A stretch of DNA of 64,000 nucleotides from assembly GCA_002070475.1 (NCBI GenBank), contig MWDI01000057.1, positions 93,721 to 157,720 on the forward strand. Direction: 5' to 3'. The translations under genes and the position numbers were made by a program. Within the stretch, counting starts at the first letter, position 1. Every line of letters begins with the position of its first letter. The notes beneath the pieces were generated by a model. The model made no database searches, was not told the DNA's origin, and saw only the letters and a list, made by a program, of their open reading frames with translations. This stretch comes from Firmicutes bacterium ADurb.Bin146 (lineage in GTDB: Bacteria > Bacillota > Clostridia > DUPQ01). Shown in pieces: positions 1 to 9,164 of this stretch.

Positions 1-128
1 AAGAAAAACTCGGTATTTATTCAAAATTACTAGTAAACAGGGATAATGAGAACAAAATAAAAGATATGCTTCTTGAAAACCGAATTGATGAAGCATTAAC
101 TGTACTTCATGAAATTGTGGAGAATTAA
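1..128 (+). CDS. YlxM-like SRP-associated HTH protein, C-terminal part
   Basis: The open frame enters from the left edge and ends with TAA at 126-128, one base before the ffh start. About 41 residues are visible, beginning EKLGIYSKLLVNRD and ending LHEIVEN. This matches the C-terminal tail typical of YlxM/p13 family proteins, which are small helix-turn-helix proteins encoded directly upstream of ffh in Firmicutes. YlxM is thought to modulate the signal recognition particle. The HTH itself lies outside the window, so the assignment rests on the tail and on position. Confidence 0.7.
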   Translation, partial: EKLGIYSKLLVNRDNENKIKDMLLENRIDEALTVLHEIVEN

Positions 129-1457
129 ATGGCAATATTTGAAAGCTTAAGTGAAAAATTAAGCACTATAATGAAAAAACTTAGAAATACAGGAAGAATA
201 ACCGAAAGTGATATTAAGGATATTTCTCGTGAAATCAGACTTGCCCTTCTTTCCGCCGATGTTAATTATAAGATAGTAAAGGATTTTGTTTCAGTTATAT
301 CAGAAAAAGCATTAAATAAGGAAGTATTGGAAAGCCTTACTCCTGGACAACAGGTTATTAAAATAGTACATGAGGAATTAATATCTTTATTAGGAAGTAA
401 AAATGAAAAACTTATAACCTCATCAAATATGCCAAATAAATATATGTTATGCGGTTTACAAGGTTCAGGAAAAACAACTGCTTGTGGAAAACTTGGCAAT
501 ATACTCAAAAAACAGAATAAAAAAGTAATGCTAGTAGCTTGTGATGTGTATCGTCCAGCAGCTATTGATCAACTAATAATTCTAGGAAAACAGCTGGATG
601 TACCTGTATATTATGAAAAGGAGCAAAAGGATGTAATTAAAATTGCAAAAAATGCAATAGATCAAGCAAGAAAAGCTATGATTGATATTCTCATATTTGA
701 TACAGCAGGTAGACTCCATATTGATGAGGATATGATGAATGAGATTCAAATACTTCAAAAAACAATAAATCCTGATGAGACTTTGCTTGTTGTAGACGCT
801 ATGACAGGTCAGGATGCTGTGAATATTGCTGAAGGATTTAATGCGAAACTACAGTTATCCGGAATTATTCTGACCAAACTTGATGGAGATACAAGAGGTG
901 GAGCTGCCTTATCTATTAAAAAGATTGTCAATAAACCAATTAAATTTGCATCAGTCGGAGAAAAACTAAGTGATCTTGAACCCTTTCATCCTGATAGGAT
1001 GGCATCAAGAATTTTAGGAATGGGTGATGTTCTTACCCTTATTGAGAAGGCACAACAAAACTTTGATGAGAAAAAAGCTGTTGAGTTGGAAAAAAAGTTG
1101 GCAACATCTTCATTTACACTTCAAGATTATTTAGAACAACTTGAACAATTTAAAGATATGGGAGATATGCAGGATATACTTAACATGATTCCAGGCGGAG
1201 CATCATTAAAGAATGTCAAAGTTGATGAGAAGCAGATAATACATACAAAAGCTATTATTCAATCCATGACAGCCAAAGAAAGAAAAAATCCAAAGATTCT
1301 AGATGCTAAAAGAAGAAAAAGGATTGCAGCAGGAAGTGGAACAACAGTTACAGATGTAAACAGAATGCTAAAAAGTTTTGAGGACATGAGGGTTATGATG
1401 AAGAAAATGACAGGAATGAAAGGAAAGAAATTCAAAGGATTTAAAATGCCTTTTTGA
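129..1457 (+). CDS. ffh: Signal recognition particle protein Ffh (SRP54 GTPase)
   Basis: Ffh binds SRP RNA and signal peptides of nascent chains and delivers ribosomes to FtsY at the membrane. The 442-residue product has the helical N domain (1-90), then the G domain with P-loop GLQGSGKTT at 109-117, DTAGR at 191-195 and TKLDGDTRGG at 249-258. The methionine-rich M domain carries the SRP RNA-binding RRKRIAAGSG at 395-404 and a basic tail. Length is normal for the family. The ATG at 129 follows a GGAG at 119-122 that lies inside the ylxM tail. It heads the ffh-rpsP-khpA-rimM-trmD string, the common Firmicutes order. Confidence 0.97.
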   Translation: MAIFESLSEKLSTIMKKLRNTGRITESDIKDISREIRLALLSADVNYKIVKDFVSVISEKALNKEVLESLTPGQQVIKIVHEELISLLGSKNEKLITSSNMPNKYMLCGLQGSGKTTACGKLGNILKKQNKKVMLVACDVYRPAAIDQLIILGKQLDVPVYYEKEQKDVIKIAKNAIDQARKAMIDILIFDTAGRLHIDEDMMNEIQILQKTINPDETLLVVDAMTGQDAVNIAEGFNAKLQLSGIILTKLDGDTRGGAALSIKKIVNKPIKFASVGEKLSDLEPFHPDRMASRILGMGDVLTLIEKAQQNFDEKKAVELEKKLATSSFTLQDYLEQLEQFKDMGDMQDILNMIPGGASLKNVKVDEKQIIHTKAIIQSMTAKERKNPKILDAKRRKRIAAGSGTTVTDVNRMLKSFEDMRVMMKKMTGMKGKKFKGFKMPF

Positions 1458-1485
1458 ATAAGAATATAAAACGGAGGAAATAAAA

Positions 1486-1722
1486 ATGGTAAAAATCAGA
1501 TTAAAGAGAATGGGTGCTAAAAAGAGTCCGTATTACAGAGTAGTAGTAGCAGATTCAAGATATCCAAGAGATGGAAGATTCATAGAAGAAATAGGTATGT
1601 ATGATCCTCTTGCTAATCCAACTAAGTTTGAAATAGATATGGATAAAGCTAATGCTTGGATTGCCAAAGGAGCCCAATGCACTGAAACAGTCAGAGCACT
1701 TATTAAAAAGCATACTGCTTAA
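1486..1722 (+). CDS. rpsP: 30S ribosomal protein S16
   Basis: This is a small-subunit ribosomal protein needed for 30S assembly. The 78-residue product begins [18 protein letters not shown] and contains the family's [14 protein letters not shown] segment and the terminal [10 protein letters not shown] segment. A GGAGG at 1473-1477 precedes the ATG at good spacing. It sits 28 bp after ffh and is followed at once by khpA, as in other Firmicutes. At 78 residues it is slightly shorter than many S16 proteins because it lacks the extended acidic or basic tail. Confidence 0.97.
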   Translation: MVKIRLKRMGAKKSPYYRVVVADSRYPRDGRFIEEIGMYDPLANPTKFEIDMDKANAWIAKGAQCTETVRALIKKHTA

Positions 1723-1736
1723 TGGAGGATAATTTA

Positions 1737-1967
1737 ATGAAGCAATTACTCGAGACCATTGTTTTTGCTCTTGTCGATGATAAAGACCAAGTTGTAATAT
1801 CACAAGAAGAGGACAATGATGGAAACACTATTTTTAAGATATCTGCTTCATCTAATGATGTAGGCAGAATTATCGGCAAAAATGGGAATACGATAACAGC
1901 GATCAGAAAAGTAATGAAAGCTTACGCGATCAAACTCAGAAAAAGAGTGACAGTGGATGTGCTTTAA
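1737..1967 (+). CDS. khpA: KH domain RNA-binding protein KhpA
   Basis: The product is a 76-residue single-KH-domain protein. The signature is RIIGKNG with the GxxG loop (GKNG), followed by the helix NTITAIRKVMKAYA. KhpA family proteins bind RNA, partner with KhpB/Jag and influence cell division and envelope regulation in Firmicutes. I place the start at ATG 1737 because a GGAGG at 1724-1728 stands 8 bp upstream. An ATG at 1722 overlaps the rpsP stop and would add five residues, but it lacks a Shine-Dalgarno of its own. It lies between rpsP and rimM, its usual place. Confidence 0.93.
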   Translation: MKQLLETIVFALVDDKDQVVISQEEDNDGNTIFKISASSNDVGRIIGKNGNTITAIRKVMKAYAIKLRKRVTVDVL

Positions 1968-1970
1968 TTG

Positions 1971-2483
1971 ATGGATTTATTGGATATAGGAAAAATTATA
2001 GGTGCTCATGGCTTAAATGGAGAGATAAAAGTCTTTTCTATAACCCGTGATGCATCTAATTTTCATTCTATAAAAAAAGTGTTTATACAAAATAAAGAAT
2101 ATACTGTCCAATCAGTAAGATTTTTAAATAATTTAGCTGCATTAAAACTTGAGGGAATAAATGATAGAACAAAAGCAGAATCCTTAAATAACTCTTTTAT
2201 CTCTGTAAAACGGGAAGATGCAATCCCCCTTGAAAAGGATTCTTATTATATGACTGATATTATTGGTTGTACAGTTTTTGAAGATGAATCTTTAATAGGA
2301 GTGATAATCGATATTATTGAAACAGGAAGCAATGATGTTTATGTAATAGATGGAAGCAAAGGGAAATATAAACAGCAAATATTGCTTCCAGCAATTAAAT
2401 CAGCAGTATTGAATATTGACATAAATAAAAAGCATATCAGTATTTCAATACCAAAGGGCTTATTGGATGATGAATACTTTTAA
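1971..2483 (+). CDS. rimM: Ribosome maturation factor RimM
   Basis: RimM binds ribosomal protein S19 and helps mature the 30S head. The 170-residue product has the N-terminal RimM barrel opening with IGKIIGAHGLNGEIKV, and the C-terminal PRC barrel with YYMTDIIGCTVF near residues 90-100 and the terminal [13 protein letters not shown]. The ATG at 1971 is preceded directly by TTG at 1968, which could equally be the start; the Shine-Dalgarno is weak for both, so translation may be coupled to khpA, whose stop is at 1965-1967. Its end overlaps trmD by about 17 bp. Confidence 0.95.
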   Translation: MDLLDIGKIIGAHGLNGEIKVFSITRDASNFHSIKKVFIQNKEYTVQSVRFLNNLAALKLEGINDRTKAESLNNSFISVKREDAIPLEKDSYYMTDIIGCTVFEDESLIGVIIDIIETGSNDVYVIDGSKGKYKQQILLPAIKSAVLNIDINKKHISISIPKGLLDDEYF

Positions 2484-3216
2484 TATTTTTACGCTCTTTC
2501 CAGATATGTTTAAGGCTCTAGACTACGGAATACTGGCAATAGCAACAACTAAGGGAATTATAAATATTAATACTGTTAATATTCGCGAATACTCGACCGA
2601 TAAACATAAGAAAGTTGATGATTACCCATATGGTGGCGGGTTTGGTATGCTTATGATGTGCCAACCTGTTTTTGATGCTATTCAAAGTTATCCCAAATCA
2701 CATACGATATACATGTCACCTAAAGGAAATGTGTTAACACAGACACGAGCTATGGAATTATCAAAAATAAAAGATATTAATATTCTATGTGGTCATTATG
2801 AAGGTATTGATCAGAGAATAATAGATTCTCTTGTAGACGAAGAAATTTCATGTGGTGATTATATTTTATCAGGAGGGGAGATACCGGCTATGGTTTTGAT
2901 TGACTGCGTAAGCAGATTAATAGATGGAGTGCTACCACAACCACAAAGCTATTTGGATGAGTCTCACACAGATAATCTTTTAGAATGTCATCAATATACT
3001 AGACCAGAAATATACAACCAAATAAATGTACCTTCAATCTTACTATCTGGACATCATAAGAATATAGAGGAATTCCGTCTGGCTCAGAGCATATATCTTA
3101 CATTTATAAAAAGACCTGATATGCTGATGAAAAGGAAAATTTCTAAAAAAGAACTTAAAATATTTGCGATATATTATCCGGAACTAAAAGATGATATAAT
3201 TAAATTCGTTGAATAA
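2467..3216 (+). CDS. trmD: tRNA (guanine-N1-)-methyltransferase TrmD
   Basis: TrmD makes m1G37 in tRNAs from S-adenosylmethionine, which prevents frameshifting. The 249-residue sequence has the N-terminal [11 protein letters not shown], the [11 protein letters not shown] loop, and the trefoil-knot cofactor site with [20 protein letters not shown] and [11 protein letters not shown]. The catalytic Asp lies in the trailing segment with the TRP motif around residue 180. Two in-frame ATGs (2467, 2470) are both possible. The gene begins inside the end of rimM, so the two are probably translationally coupled. rplS, which often follows trmD, is absent here and lies about 24 kb away. Confidence 0.96.
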   Translation: MMNTFNIFTLFPDMFKALDYGILAIATTKGIININTVNIREYSTDKHKKVDDYPYGGGFGMLMMCQPVFDAIQSYPKSHTIYMSPKGNVLTQTRAMELSKIKDINILCGHYEGIDQRIIDSLVDEEISCGDYILSGGEIPAMVLIDCVSRLIDGVLPQPQSYLDESHTDNLLECHQYTRPEIYNQINVPSILLSGHHKNIEEFRLAQSIYLTFIKRPDMLMKRKISKKELKIFAIYYPELKDDIIKFVE

Positions 3217-3233
3217 TTGAAATGGAGAATATT

Positions 3234-4478
3234 ATGTACAAACTAGATTCTATCCGCAAGGTGGATGGAGAATTAGCAAATGCTATTCAAGGAGAAATCG
3301 ACAGACAAAAAAATAATATTGAACTGATTGCTTCAGAAAATTTTATAAGTGAAGCCGTTATGGATGCAATGGGAACTCCTTTAACAAATAAATATGCTGA
3401 AGGGTATCCGAAAAGAAGATATTATGGTGGTTGTGAATATGTTGATATAGTTGAAGAACTTGCAATCAAATATGCATGTGAACTTTTTGGAGCTGATCAT
3501 GCTAATGTCCAACCGCATTCCGGAGCCAATGCTAATCTTGCTGTTTTTTTTGCTGCTTTAAAGCCTAATGATACTGTTTTAAGCTTAGATTTATCATGTG
3601 GTGGTCATCTTTCTCATGGAATGGCAAAAAATATATCAGGAAGCTATTTTAATATAGTATCATATGGTGTAAATAGAGAAACAAATATGCTTGATTATGA
3701 TGAGATTAGAAAACTTGCTATTGAAAATAAACCTAAAATGATTCTTGCTGGTGCTTCAGCATATTCAAGATTCATTGATTTTTCCAAGTTCAAAGAAATA
3801 GCTGATGAGACTGGCTCATACTTAATGGTTGATATGGCTCATATTGCAGGACTTGTAGCAGCAGGACTTCATCAAAATCCTGTACCATATGCGGATTTTG
3901 TTACAACTACTACGCACAAGACTTTAAGAGGTCCAAGGGGCGGACTTATACTATGCAAAGAAAAATATAAAAAAGCTATTGACAGCGCGATATTTCCTGG
4001 AACTCAAGGCGGTCCTCTCATGCACATAATTGCAGCAAAAGCAGTAAGCTTCAAAGAAGCATTATCTGATGAGTTTAAAAAATATCAACAGAATATTATT
4101 GATAATTCTAAAACTTTATGTAATGCTCTTATGGCAGAAGGTATAGACATAGTAACAAAAGGTACAGATAACCACCTTATGCTTGCTGACCTTAGAAGTA
4201 TAAATATAACTGGAAAGGATGCGCAACATATGCTTGATTCTGTTCATATAACTTGCAACAAGAATGGAATTCCATATGATACTCAAAAACCTACAGTAAC
4301 AAGCGGCATTAGGCTAGGAACACCTGCTGTGACTACCAGGGGAATGGGTACATCTGAAATGACTGAAATTGCACATATCATTTATAATACACTTACTGAT
4401 TATGATAATTATAAAGATAAAGCTATTGAAAGAGTAAAAAATTTAATAGATAGGTTTCCTTTATATAATGAACAATGA
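3234..4478 (+). CDS. glyA: Serine hydroxymethyltransferase
   Basis: GlyA is the PLP enzyme that interconverts serine and glycine and feeds one-carbon units to tetrahydrofolate. Visible features are IELIASENF near the N-terminus, [15 protein letters not shown], the [10 protein letters not shown] loop, [10 protein letters not shown], and the PLP lysine in [15 protein letters not shown] choose the ATG at 3234 because GGAG at 3224-3227 lies 6 bp upstream; an ATG at 3222 overlaps that site. The product has 414 residues, normal length. It ends inside rarA with an overlap of 11 bp, so it is co-transcribed with it. Confidence 0.97.
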   Translation: MYKLDSIRKVDGELANAIQGEIDRQKNNIELIASENFISEAVMDAMGTPLTNKYAEGYPKRRYYGGCEYVDIVEELAIKYACELFGADHANVQPHSGANANLAVFFAALKPNDTVLSLDLSCGGHLSHGMAKNISGSYFNIVSYGVNRETNMLDYDEIRKLAIENKPKMILAGASAYSRFIDFSKFKEIADETGSYLMVDMAHIAGLVAAGLHQNPVPYADFVTTTTHKTLRGPRGGLILCKEKYKKAIDSAIFPGTQGGPLMHIIAAKAVSFKEALSDEFKKYQQNIIDNSKTLCNALMAEGIDIVTKGTDNHLMLADLRSINITGKDAQHMLDSVHITCNKNGIPYDTQKPTVTSGIRLGTPAVTTRGMGTSEMTEIAHIIYNTLTDYDNYKDKAIERVKNLIDRFPLYNEQ

Positions 4479-5745
4479 ACCTTTAGCTTACAGAATGAGT
4501 CCAAGGTCTTTGGGTGAGTTTGTAGGACAAAAGCATATAGTAGGAGAAAAAAAACTTTTAAGAAGATTAATAGAAGCAGATAATCTTCATTCCATAATTT
4601 TTTTTGGACCTCCAGGGACTGGTAAAACAGCTCTTGCACGTATAATTGCAAATATGACCAAGTCTTCATTCGTATCCCTGAATGCTGTAACTTGTGGAAT
4701 ATCTGATATAAAGCAAATTGTTTCTGATACCAAGAATCAGTTTTTAAATCCTAATGGACGTACTTTACTATTTCTTGATGAGATACATAGATTTAATAAA
4801 GCTCAGCAGGATTCATTACTTCCACATGTAGAAGATGGGACAATTGTATTAATTGGAGCTACAACCGAAAATCCATATTTCGAGGTAAATAAAGCATTAA
4901 TATCACGTTCAACGGTATTTATGCTCAATCCACTAACTAAAGAAGACATATTTATAATTCTTAAAAACGCATTATATGACAAGGAAAGAGGTCTTGGCGA
5001 ATATGATGTAGAAATTGAAGATAAAATTCTGCTTACGCTTGCATCTTCGTGTTCTGGAGATGCAAGAATAGCTCTTAATGCACTGGAACTAGCCGTACAG
5101 ACTACAAAATGCGATAAATATGGAAAAATTATAATAACATCAGATGTCTTAAAAGAATGTATACAGAACAATACTATACGCTTTGATAAAAATGGTGAAG
5201 AACACTACGATAACATTAGTGCCTTTATAAAATCAATGCGAGGTTCTTCTCCTGATGGAACCTTGTTTTATTTAGGTAAAGCATTAATTGCAGGAGAAGA
5301 TATTAATTTTATTGCAAGAAGAATAGTAATATGTGCCGCTGAAGATGTAGGGCTTGCTAACCCGAATGCATTAGTTGTAGCACAATCTGCAGCAGATGCT
5401 GTTAGAATGATAGGTATGCCAGAATCTGCTCTTATACTTGCCCAGGCAGCAGCTTATGTGGCTGTTTCAGAAAAATCAAATGCATGTTCGGCAGGTATCT
5501 TTAATGTTATGCAGGACATAAAAAACTTTGATACCGGAACCATTCCTATGTGGCTAAGAAATGCACCTATTGAAGAAATGAAAGATCATGGTTATTCGCT
5601 AGGCTATAAATATGCTCATGACTATAATGGAAATTATATTGAACAACAATATCTGCCTGATATAATTAAGGATAAGATATACTTTAAACCGACACAAAAT
5701 GGTGATGAAGGGAAACTTACAGAATGGATGAAAAAAAGAAAATAA
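4468..5745 (+). CDS. rarA: Replication-associated recombination protein RarA (MgsA)
   Basis: This is an AAA+ ATPase of the RarA/MgsA/WRNIP1 family, which acts at stalled replication forks. The 425-residue product begins with [17 protein letters not shown], has Walker A GPPGTGKT at 47-54, Walker [13 protein letters not shown] near residue 100, sensor 1 GATTENP, and the C-terminal oligomerisation domain with [11 protein letters not shown] and the final [12 protein letters not shown]. Length is typical. It starts within the glyA 3' end and overlaps the next small gene by 22 bp. No regulatory site is visible apart from read-through from the upstream genes. Confidence 0.95.
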   Translation: MNNEPLAYRMSPRSLGEFVGQKHIVGEKKLLRRLIEADNLHSIIFFGPPGTGKTALARIIANMTKSSFVSLNAVTCGISDIKQIVSDTKNQFLNPNGRTLLFLDEIHRFNKAQQDSLLPHVEDGTIVLIGATTENPYFEVNKALISRSTVFMLNPLTKEDIFIILKNALYDKERGLGEYDVEIEDKILLTLASSCSGDARIALNALELAVQTTKCDKYGKIIITSDVLKECIQNNTIRFDKNGEEHYDNISAFIKSMRGSSPDGTLFYLGKALIAGEDINFIARRIVICAAEDVGLANPNALVVAQSAADAVRMIGMPESALILAQAAAYVAVSEKSNACSAGIFNVMQDIKNFDTGTIPMWLRNAPIEEMKDHGYSLGYKYAHDYNGNYIEQQYLPDIIKDKIYFKPTQNGDEGKLTEWMKKRK

Positions 5746-5954
5746 AATTTAAAAGAGTACTAGCATGGATATATCTTGTACTTTTTGTATTTGTAATATT
5801 GAATCTGATGGTATTTGATTTTTATAAAGATATATTCCTATTTGCGTATATACTTTTAATAATCATATATTTTATAATTTTCAGAAACACATCATCAGAA
5901 AAAGCAAGCAAAAATGACACTGAAAATACTAATAATACAACTATAGAGAAATAG
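5724..5954 (+). CDS. Small membrane protein, function unknown
   Basis: A 76-residue protein that I do not recognise. It has a basic N-terminus ([12 protein letters not shown]), two closely spaced hydrophobic segments at about 13-30 and 36-53 separated by the short DFYKDI turn, and a hydrophilic Asn/Thr/Glu-rich tail. This suggests a two-pass inner-membrane hairpin. It starts within the last 22 bp of rarA and stops 9 bp before the desulfurase gene, so it is clearly placed in the operon. The tight packing supports a real gene even though no family is evident. Confidence 0.65.
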   Translation: MDEKKKIKFKRVLAWIYLVLFVFVILNLMVFDFYKDIFLFAYILLIIIYFIIFRNTSSEKASKNDTENTNNTTIEK

Positions 5955-5963
5955 GAGACTTAT

Positions 5964-7142
5964 ATGAAAAAAATATATTTAGATCATGCAGCAACAACTC
6001 AGCTTGATCAAAACGTTTTAGAGAAAATGATGCCATATATGAGAAATTATTATGGAAATCCTTCTTCAATATATACTTTAGGCCGTGAAAACAAAAAGGC
6101 AATTGAGGATTCAAGAGAAAAAATTGCATCATGTTTTAATTGTAAAAGCAGTGAAATTTATTTCACTTCATGTGGAACAGAAAGCGACAATTGGGCAATA
6201 AAAGGCATATGTTCTTTTAATAAAAACAAAGGTATGCATATAATAACTACGAATATAGAACACCATGCAGTACTTGACACTTACCTGTACATGAAAAAAC
6301 AAGGTTTCAATATTACGATTGTACCTGTCGAAAAAAATGGAATTATAGATCCTGCAAAAATTGAAAAAGAAATCCGTAAAGATACTATACTTATATCAGT
6401 AATGTTTGCAAATAACGAAATAGGTACTATACAGCCAATTGCTCAAATTGGCGCTATTGCGAAAAAACACAGTGTAATATTCCATACTGATGCAGTACAG
6501 GCAGCTGGATCTGTTGAGATAGATGTACAAAAAATGAATATTGACTTAATGTCAATATCAGCACATAAATTTTATGGCCCTAAAGGTGTAGGAGCGCTTT
6601 ATATAAGAAGAGGGATTATGATTGATAACCTTTTCCATGGAGGAGGACAAGAAAAAACAAGAAGAGCAGCAACCGAAAATATATCTGGAATAGTTGGTAT
6701 GGCTGAAGCTTTAAAATTATCTGTCGATAATATGCAGATTTATAATAAACATATAAGAACAATAAGAGACGCTGTAAAAAAGGGTATTGAAGAAAAAATA
6801 CCTTATATAATTTTTAATGGTGATGCTGATGAAAGACTTGTAAATAATATCAATTTTTGTTTTAGGTTTATTGAAGGCGAGTCCCTGATATTAATGTTGG
6901 ATTTTAAAGGTATATCTGCATCTTCCGGCTCTGCTTGCACATCGGGTTCACTTGACCCTTCACATGTGCTTTTAGCACTTGGATTACCTCATGAAGTAGC
7001 ACATGGTTCCTTGAGGCTTACTTTTGGAAGAGATAACAGTATTGATGATGTAGATTATATAGTTGATAATGTTGCTGAAGTTGTAGAAAAACTCAGGCAG
7101 ATGTCACCTTTATTTGAGACTTTTTTAAAAGAAAAGTCATAA
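5964..7142 (+). CDS. Cysteine desulfurase, NifS/IscS type
   Basis: This is a PLP-dependent class V aminotransferase-fold enzyme that releases sulfur from cysteine as enzyme persulfide. The 392-residue sequence has YLDHAATTQ at 5-13, the cofactor-contacting EHH at 99-101, the PLP lysine K202 in SAHKFYGPKG, and the active-site cysteine C325 in SSGSACTSGS. The pattern fits group I (IscS/NifS), not SufS. A clear GGAG-type site precedes ATG 5964. The iscU-type gene starts 55 bp downstream, so the pair most likely supplies iron-sulfur cluster assembly. A second desulfurase at 24.4 kb serves thiI. Confidence 0.95.
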   Translation: MKKIYLDHAATTQLDQNVLEKMMPYMRNYYGNPSSIYTLGRENKKAIEDSREKIASCFNCKSSEIYFTSCGTESDNWAIKGICSFNKNKGMHIITTNIEHHAVLDTYLYMKKQGFNITIVPVEKNGIIDPAKIEKEIRKDTILISVMFANNEIGTIQPIAQIGAIAKKHSVIFHTDAVQAAGSVEIDVQKMNIDLMSISAHKFYGPKGVGALYIRRGIMIDNLFHGGGQEKTRRAATENISGIVGMAEALKLSVDNMQIYNKHIRTIRDAVKKGIEEKIPYIIFNGDADERLVNNINFCFRFIEGESLILMLDFKGISASSGSACTSGSLDPSHVLLALGLPHEVAHGSLRLTFGRDNSIDDVDYIVDNVAEVVEKLRQMSPLFETFLKEKS

Positions 7143-7163
7143 TTTAAATTATTATCAATGATA

Positions 7164-7172
7164 TGGTATAAT
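7164..7172 (+). promoter_or_regulatory. Possible extended -10 element before the iscU-type gene
   Basis: In the 55-bp gap between the desulfurase and scaffold genes there is TGG directly followed by TATAAT at 7167-7172, the pattern of an extended -10. The matching -35 region is only AT-rich. It could give extra transcription of the scaffold gene, which otherwise would be read from upstream. Confidence 0.35.
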
Positions 7173-7197
7173 ATAATGAATGAAAGGAGAATGATTA

Positions 7198-7626
7198 ATG
7201 TACAGTGCAAAAGTTATGGATCATTTTTCAAATCCACGCAATGTAGGCGAACTTGCTGATGCCAATGCTATAGGCGAAGTGGGTAATGCAAAATGTGGGG
7301 ATATTATGAAAATATATATGAAAATTGAAGACAGCATCATAAAAGATGTTAGTTTCAAGACATTTGGCTGCGGTGCAGCTATTGCTACAAGCAGCATGGC
7401 TACCGAGCTTGTAAAAGGTAAAAGTATTGAAGAAGCTTTATCTTTAACTAATAAAGCTGTTATGGATGCTCTTGATGGTCTTCCTCCTGTTAAAGTACAC
7501 TGCTCAGTACTTGCAGAAGAAGCAATAAAAGCTGCAATAAATAACTACAAAAAAAGTATTGGAGAACAGGTTAATGATGATGAATATACTTGTAACTCCT
7601 GTTGCCATAATAAAAAATGCGAATAG
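7198..7626 (+). CDS. Iron-sulfur cluster scaffold, NifU N-terminal/IscU family
   Basis: The 142-residue protein holds the IscU fold with the three cluster-ligand cysteines C33, C58 and C102 and the conserved D35 (motifs AKCGD, FGCGA and KVHCS). IscU-type scaffolds accept sulfur from the desulfurase and assemble 2Fe-2S or 4Fe-4S clusters. A short C-terminal extension adds four more cysteines (132, 135, 136, 141), seen in some clostridial members. AAAGGAG at 7182-7188 precedes the ATG. It pairs with the upstream desulfurase; no iscA, hscBA or suf genes are adjacent. Confidence 0.94.
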   Translation: MYSAKVMDHFSNPRNVGELADANAIGEVGNAKCGDIMKIYMKIEDSIIKDVSFKTFGCGAAIATSSMATELVKGKSIEEALSLTNKAVMDALDGLPPVKVHCSVLAEEAIKAAINNYKKSIGEQVNDDEYTCNSCCHNKKCE

Positions 7627-7635
7627 AGGTATAAA

Positions 7636-9084
7636 ATGGTAGAGAATAAGGATGTTAAAAATTTGCTTTTTTATGAAAGAAAAAATGTATGGAAAGAAAT
7701 TTCAGAAGACCAGGTAACAGCCATTAATCAGTTTTCCGATGGATATAAGGAATTTCTTAACCAATGTAAAACTGAGAGAGAATGTGTTAAATACATTCAT
7801 AATCTCTGTTTATCAAAAGAGAATAGTTTTATTTCATTAAAAAGCGCATACAAAAACAAACAACAGCTTCATCCTGGAGATAAACTTTATTACATAGAAA
7901 ACAATAAAGCTATGATTCTTATTACTATAGGGAAAGAAGGTCTTTCACAAGGTATAAAGATAATAGGATCACATATAGATGCTCCAAGACTTGATTTAAA
8001 ACCTCTTCCTATTTTTGAAGATACTGAGCTTGGTTTTTTAAAAACTCATTATTACGGCGGAATAAGAAAATATCAATGGGTGACAATACCTTTAGCAATT
8101 CATGGCATTATCTATAAGAATGATGGTTCTGAAGTAGAGATTACTATAGGTGAGAATGATACTGACCCTGTATTCGTAATTCCTGATCTTCTACCTCATC
8201 TTGCTGCTGAACAAAATAAGCTTCCATTAAAAGAGGCTATTCCTGGAGAAAGCCTTAACTTACTTATGGGTTCTGTACCTAATATCGACACAGAGGTGTC
8301 TGATAAGGTAAAAGCGACAATTTTACAGTTACTTAATAATAAGTATGGTATTACTGAAAAAGACTTTATAAATGCAGAAATAGAGGTAGTTCCAGCCTTA
8401 AAAGCAAGAGATGTAGGTATTGATAAATCTTTTGTTGGAGCATATGGTCATGATGACAGGGTATGTGCATATACATCACTAATGGCATTTTATGAATCAA
8501 GTAATACCATTAACGATAAAACATGTTACTGTTATTTTTCTGATAAGGAAGAGATAGGATCTAACGGCAATACCGGAGCTCAATGTGATACTATAACATA
8601 TGTCACTGAACTTATTTCTGAATTACTTGATATATCAGAAATCAAAGAAAAACAACATCATAACATTAAAAATATCTTAAGAGAATCAGTTATGCTTTCA
8701 GCAGATGTGACTGCAGCATTTGACCCTAACCATAAGGCTGTTTTTGAAGCAAATAACTCTGCTTATGTAAATAGAGGTATAGCAATTTGCAAGTATACAG
8801 GTTCTGGCGGTAAAGGTGGAGCAAGTGATGCTAATGCAGAATTCGTAAATTCTATTACTAAATTATTTGATCAAAGTGATGATATTGTCTGGCAGATAGC
8901 CGAACTTGGCAAGATTGATGTAGGTGGTGGAGGAACAATTGCAAAATTTGCGGCACAAATTGGTATAAATGTACTGGACGCTGGTGTACCTCTGCTTTCT
9001 ATGCATGCCCCATATGAACTTGCAAGCAAAGCAGATATATATATGACATATAAAGCTTTCAAAGCATTCTACGAAAATCTTTAA
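7636..9084 (+). CDS. M18 family aminopeptidase
   Basis: This is a dinuclear-zinc aminopeptidase of peptidase family M18 (aspartyl aminopeptidase/ApeA relatives), which frees N-terminal residues from peptides in the cytoplasm. The 482-residue product shows metal-ligand and catalytic segments SHIDAPRLDLKP (H113), GAYGHDDRVCAY, the SDKEEIGSNG glutamates, SADVTAAF and a final MHAPYELASK histidine. Clostridial M18 proteins usually run 460-490 residues. It starts 10 bp after the scaffold gene and ends this transcription unit at a strong terminator. Substrate preference cannot be read from the sequence. Confidence 0.93.
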   Translation: MVENKDVKNLLFYERKNVWKEISEDQVTAINQFSDGYKEFLNQCKTERECVKYIHNLCLSKENSFISLKSAYKNKQQLHPGDKLYYIENNKAMILITIGKEGLSQGIKIIGSHIDAPRLDLKPLPIFEDTELGFLKTHYYGGIRKYQWVTIPLAIHGIIYKNDGSEVEITIGENDTDPVFVIPDLLPHLAAEQNKLPLKEAIPGESLNLLMGSVPNIDTEVSDKVKATILQLLNNKYGITEKDFINAEIEVVPALKARDVGIDKSFVGAYGHDDRVCAYTSLMAFYESSNTINDKTCYCYFSDKEEIGSNGNTGAQCDTITYVTELISELLDISEIKEKQHHNIKNILRESVMLSADVTAAFDPNHKAVFEANNSAYVNRGIAICKYTGSGGKGGASDANAEFVNSITKLFDQSDDIVWQIAELGKIDVGGGGTIAKFAAQIGINVLDAGVPLLSMHAPYELASKADIYMTYKAFKAFYENL

Positions 9085-9092
9085 TGACTTAA

Positions 9093-9115
9093 AAAGACCT
9101 CAAGGTCTTTTTTTT
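9093..9115 (+). terminator. Rho-independent terminator after the M18 aminopeptidase gene
   Basis: A stem AAAGACC (9093-9099) and GGTCTTT (9104-9110) with a TCAA loop is followed by five more T residues. It lies 9 bp after the aminopeptidase stop and closes the left-hand plus-strand gene block before the convergent minus-strand genes. Confidence 0.9.
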
Positions 9116-9164
9116 GTATCGTTTTACTTTTAAATATTTACTTGAAATAATGCATTATGGATGT

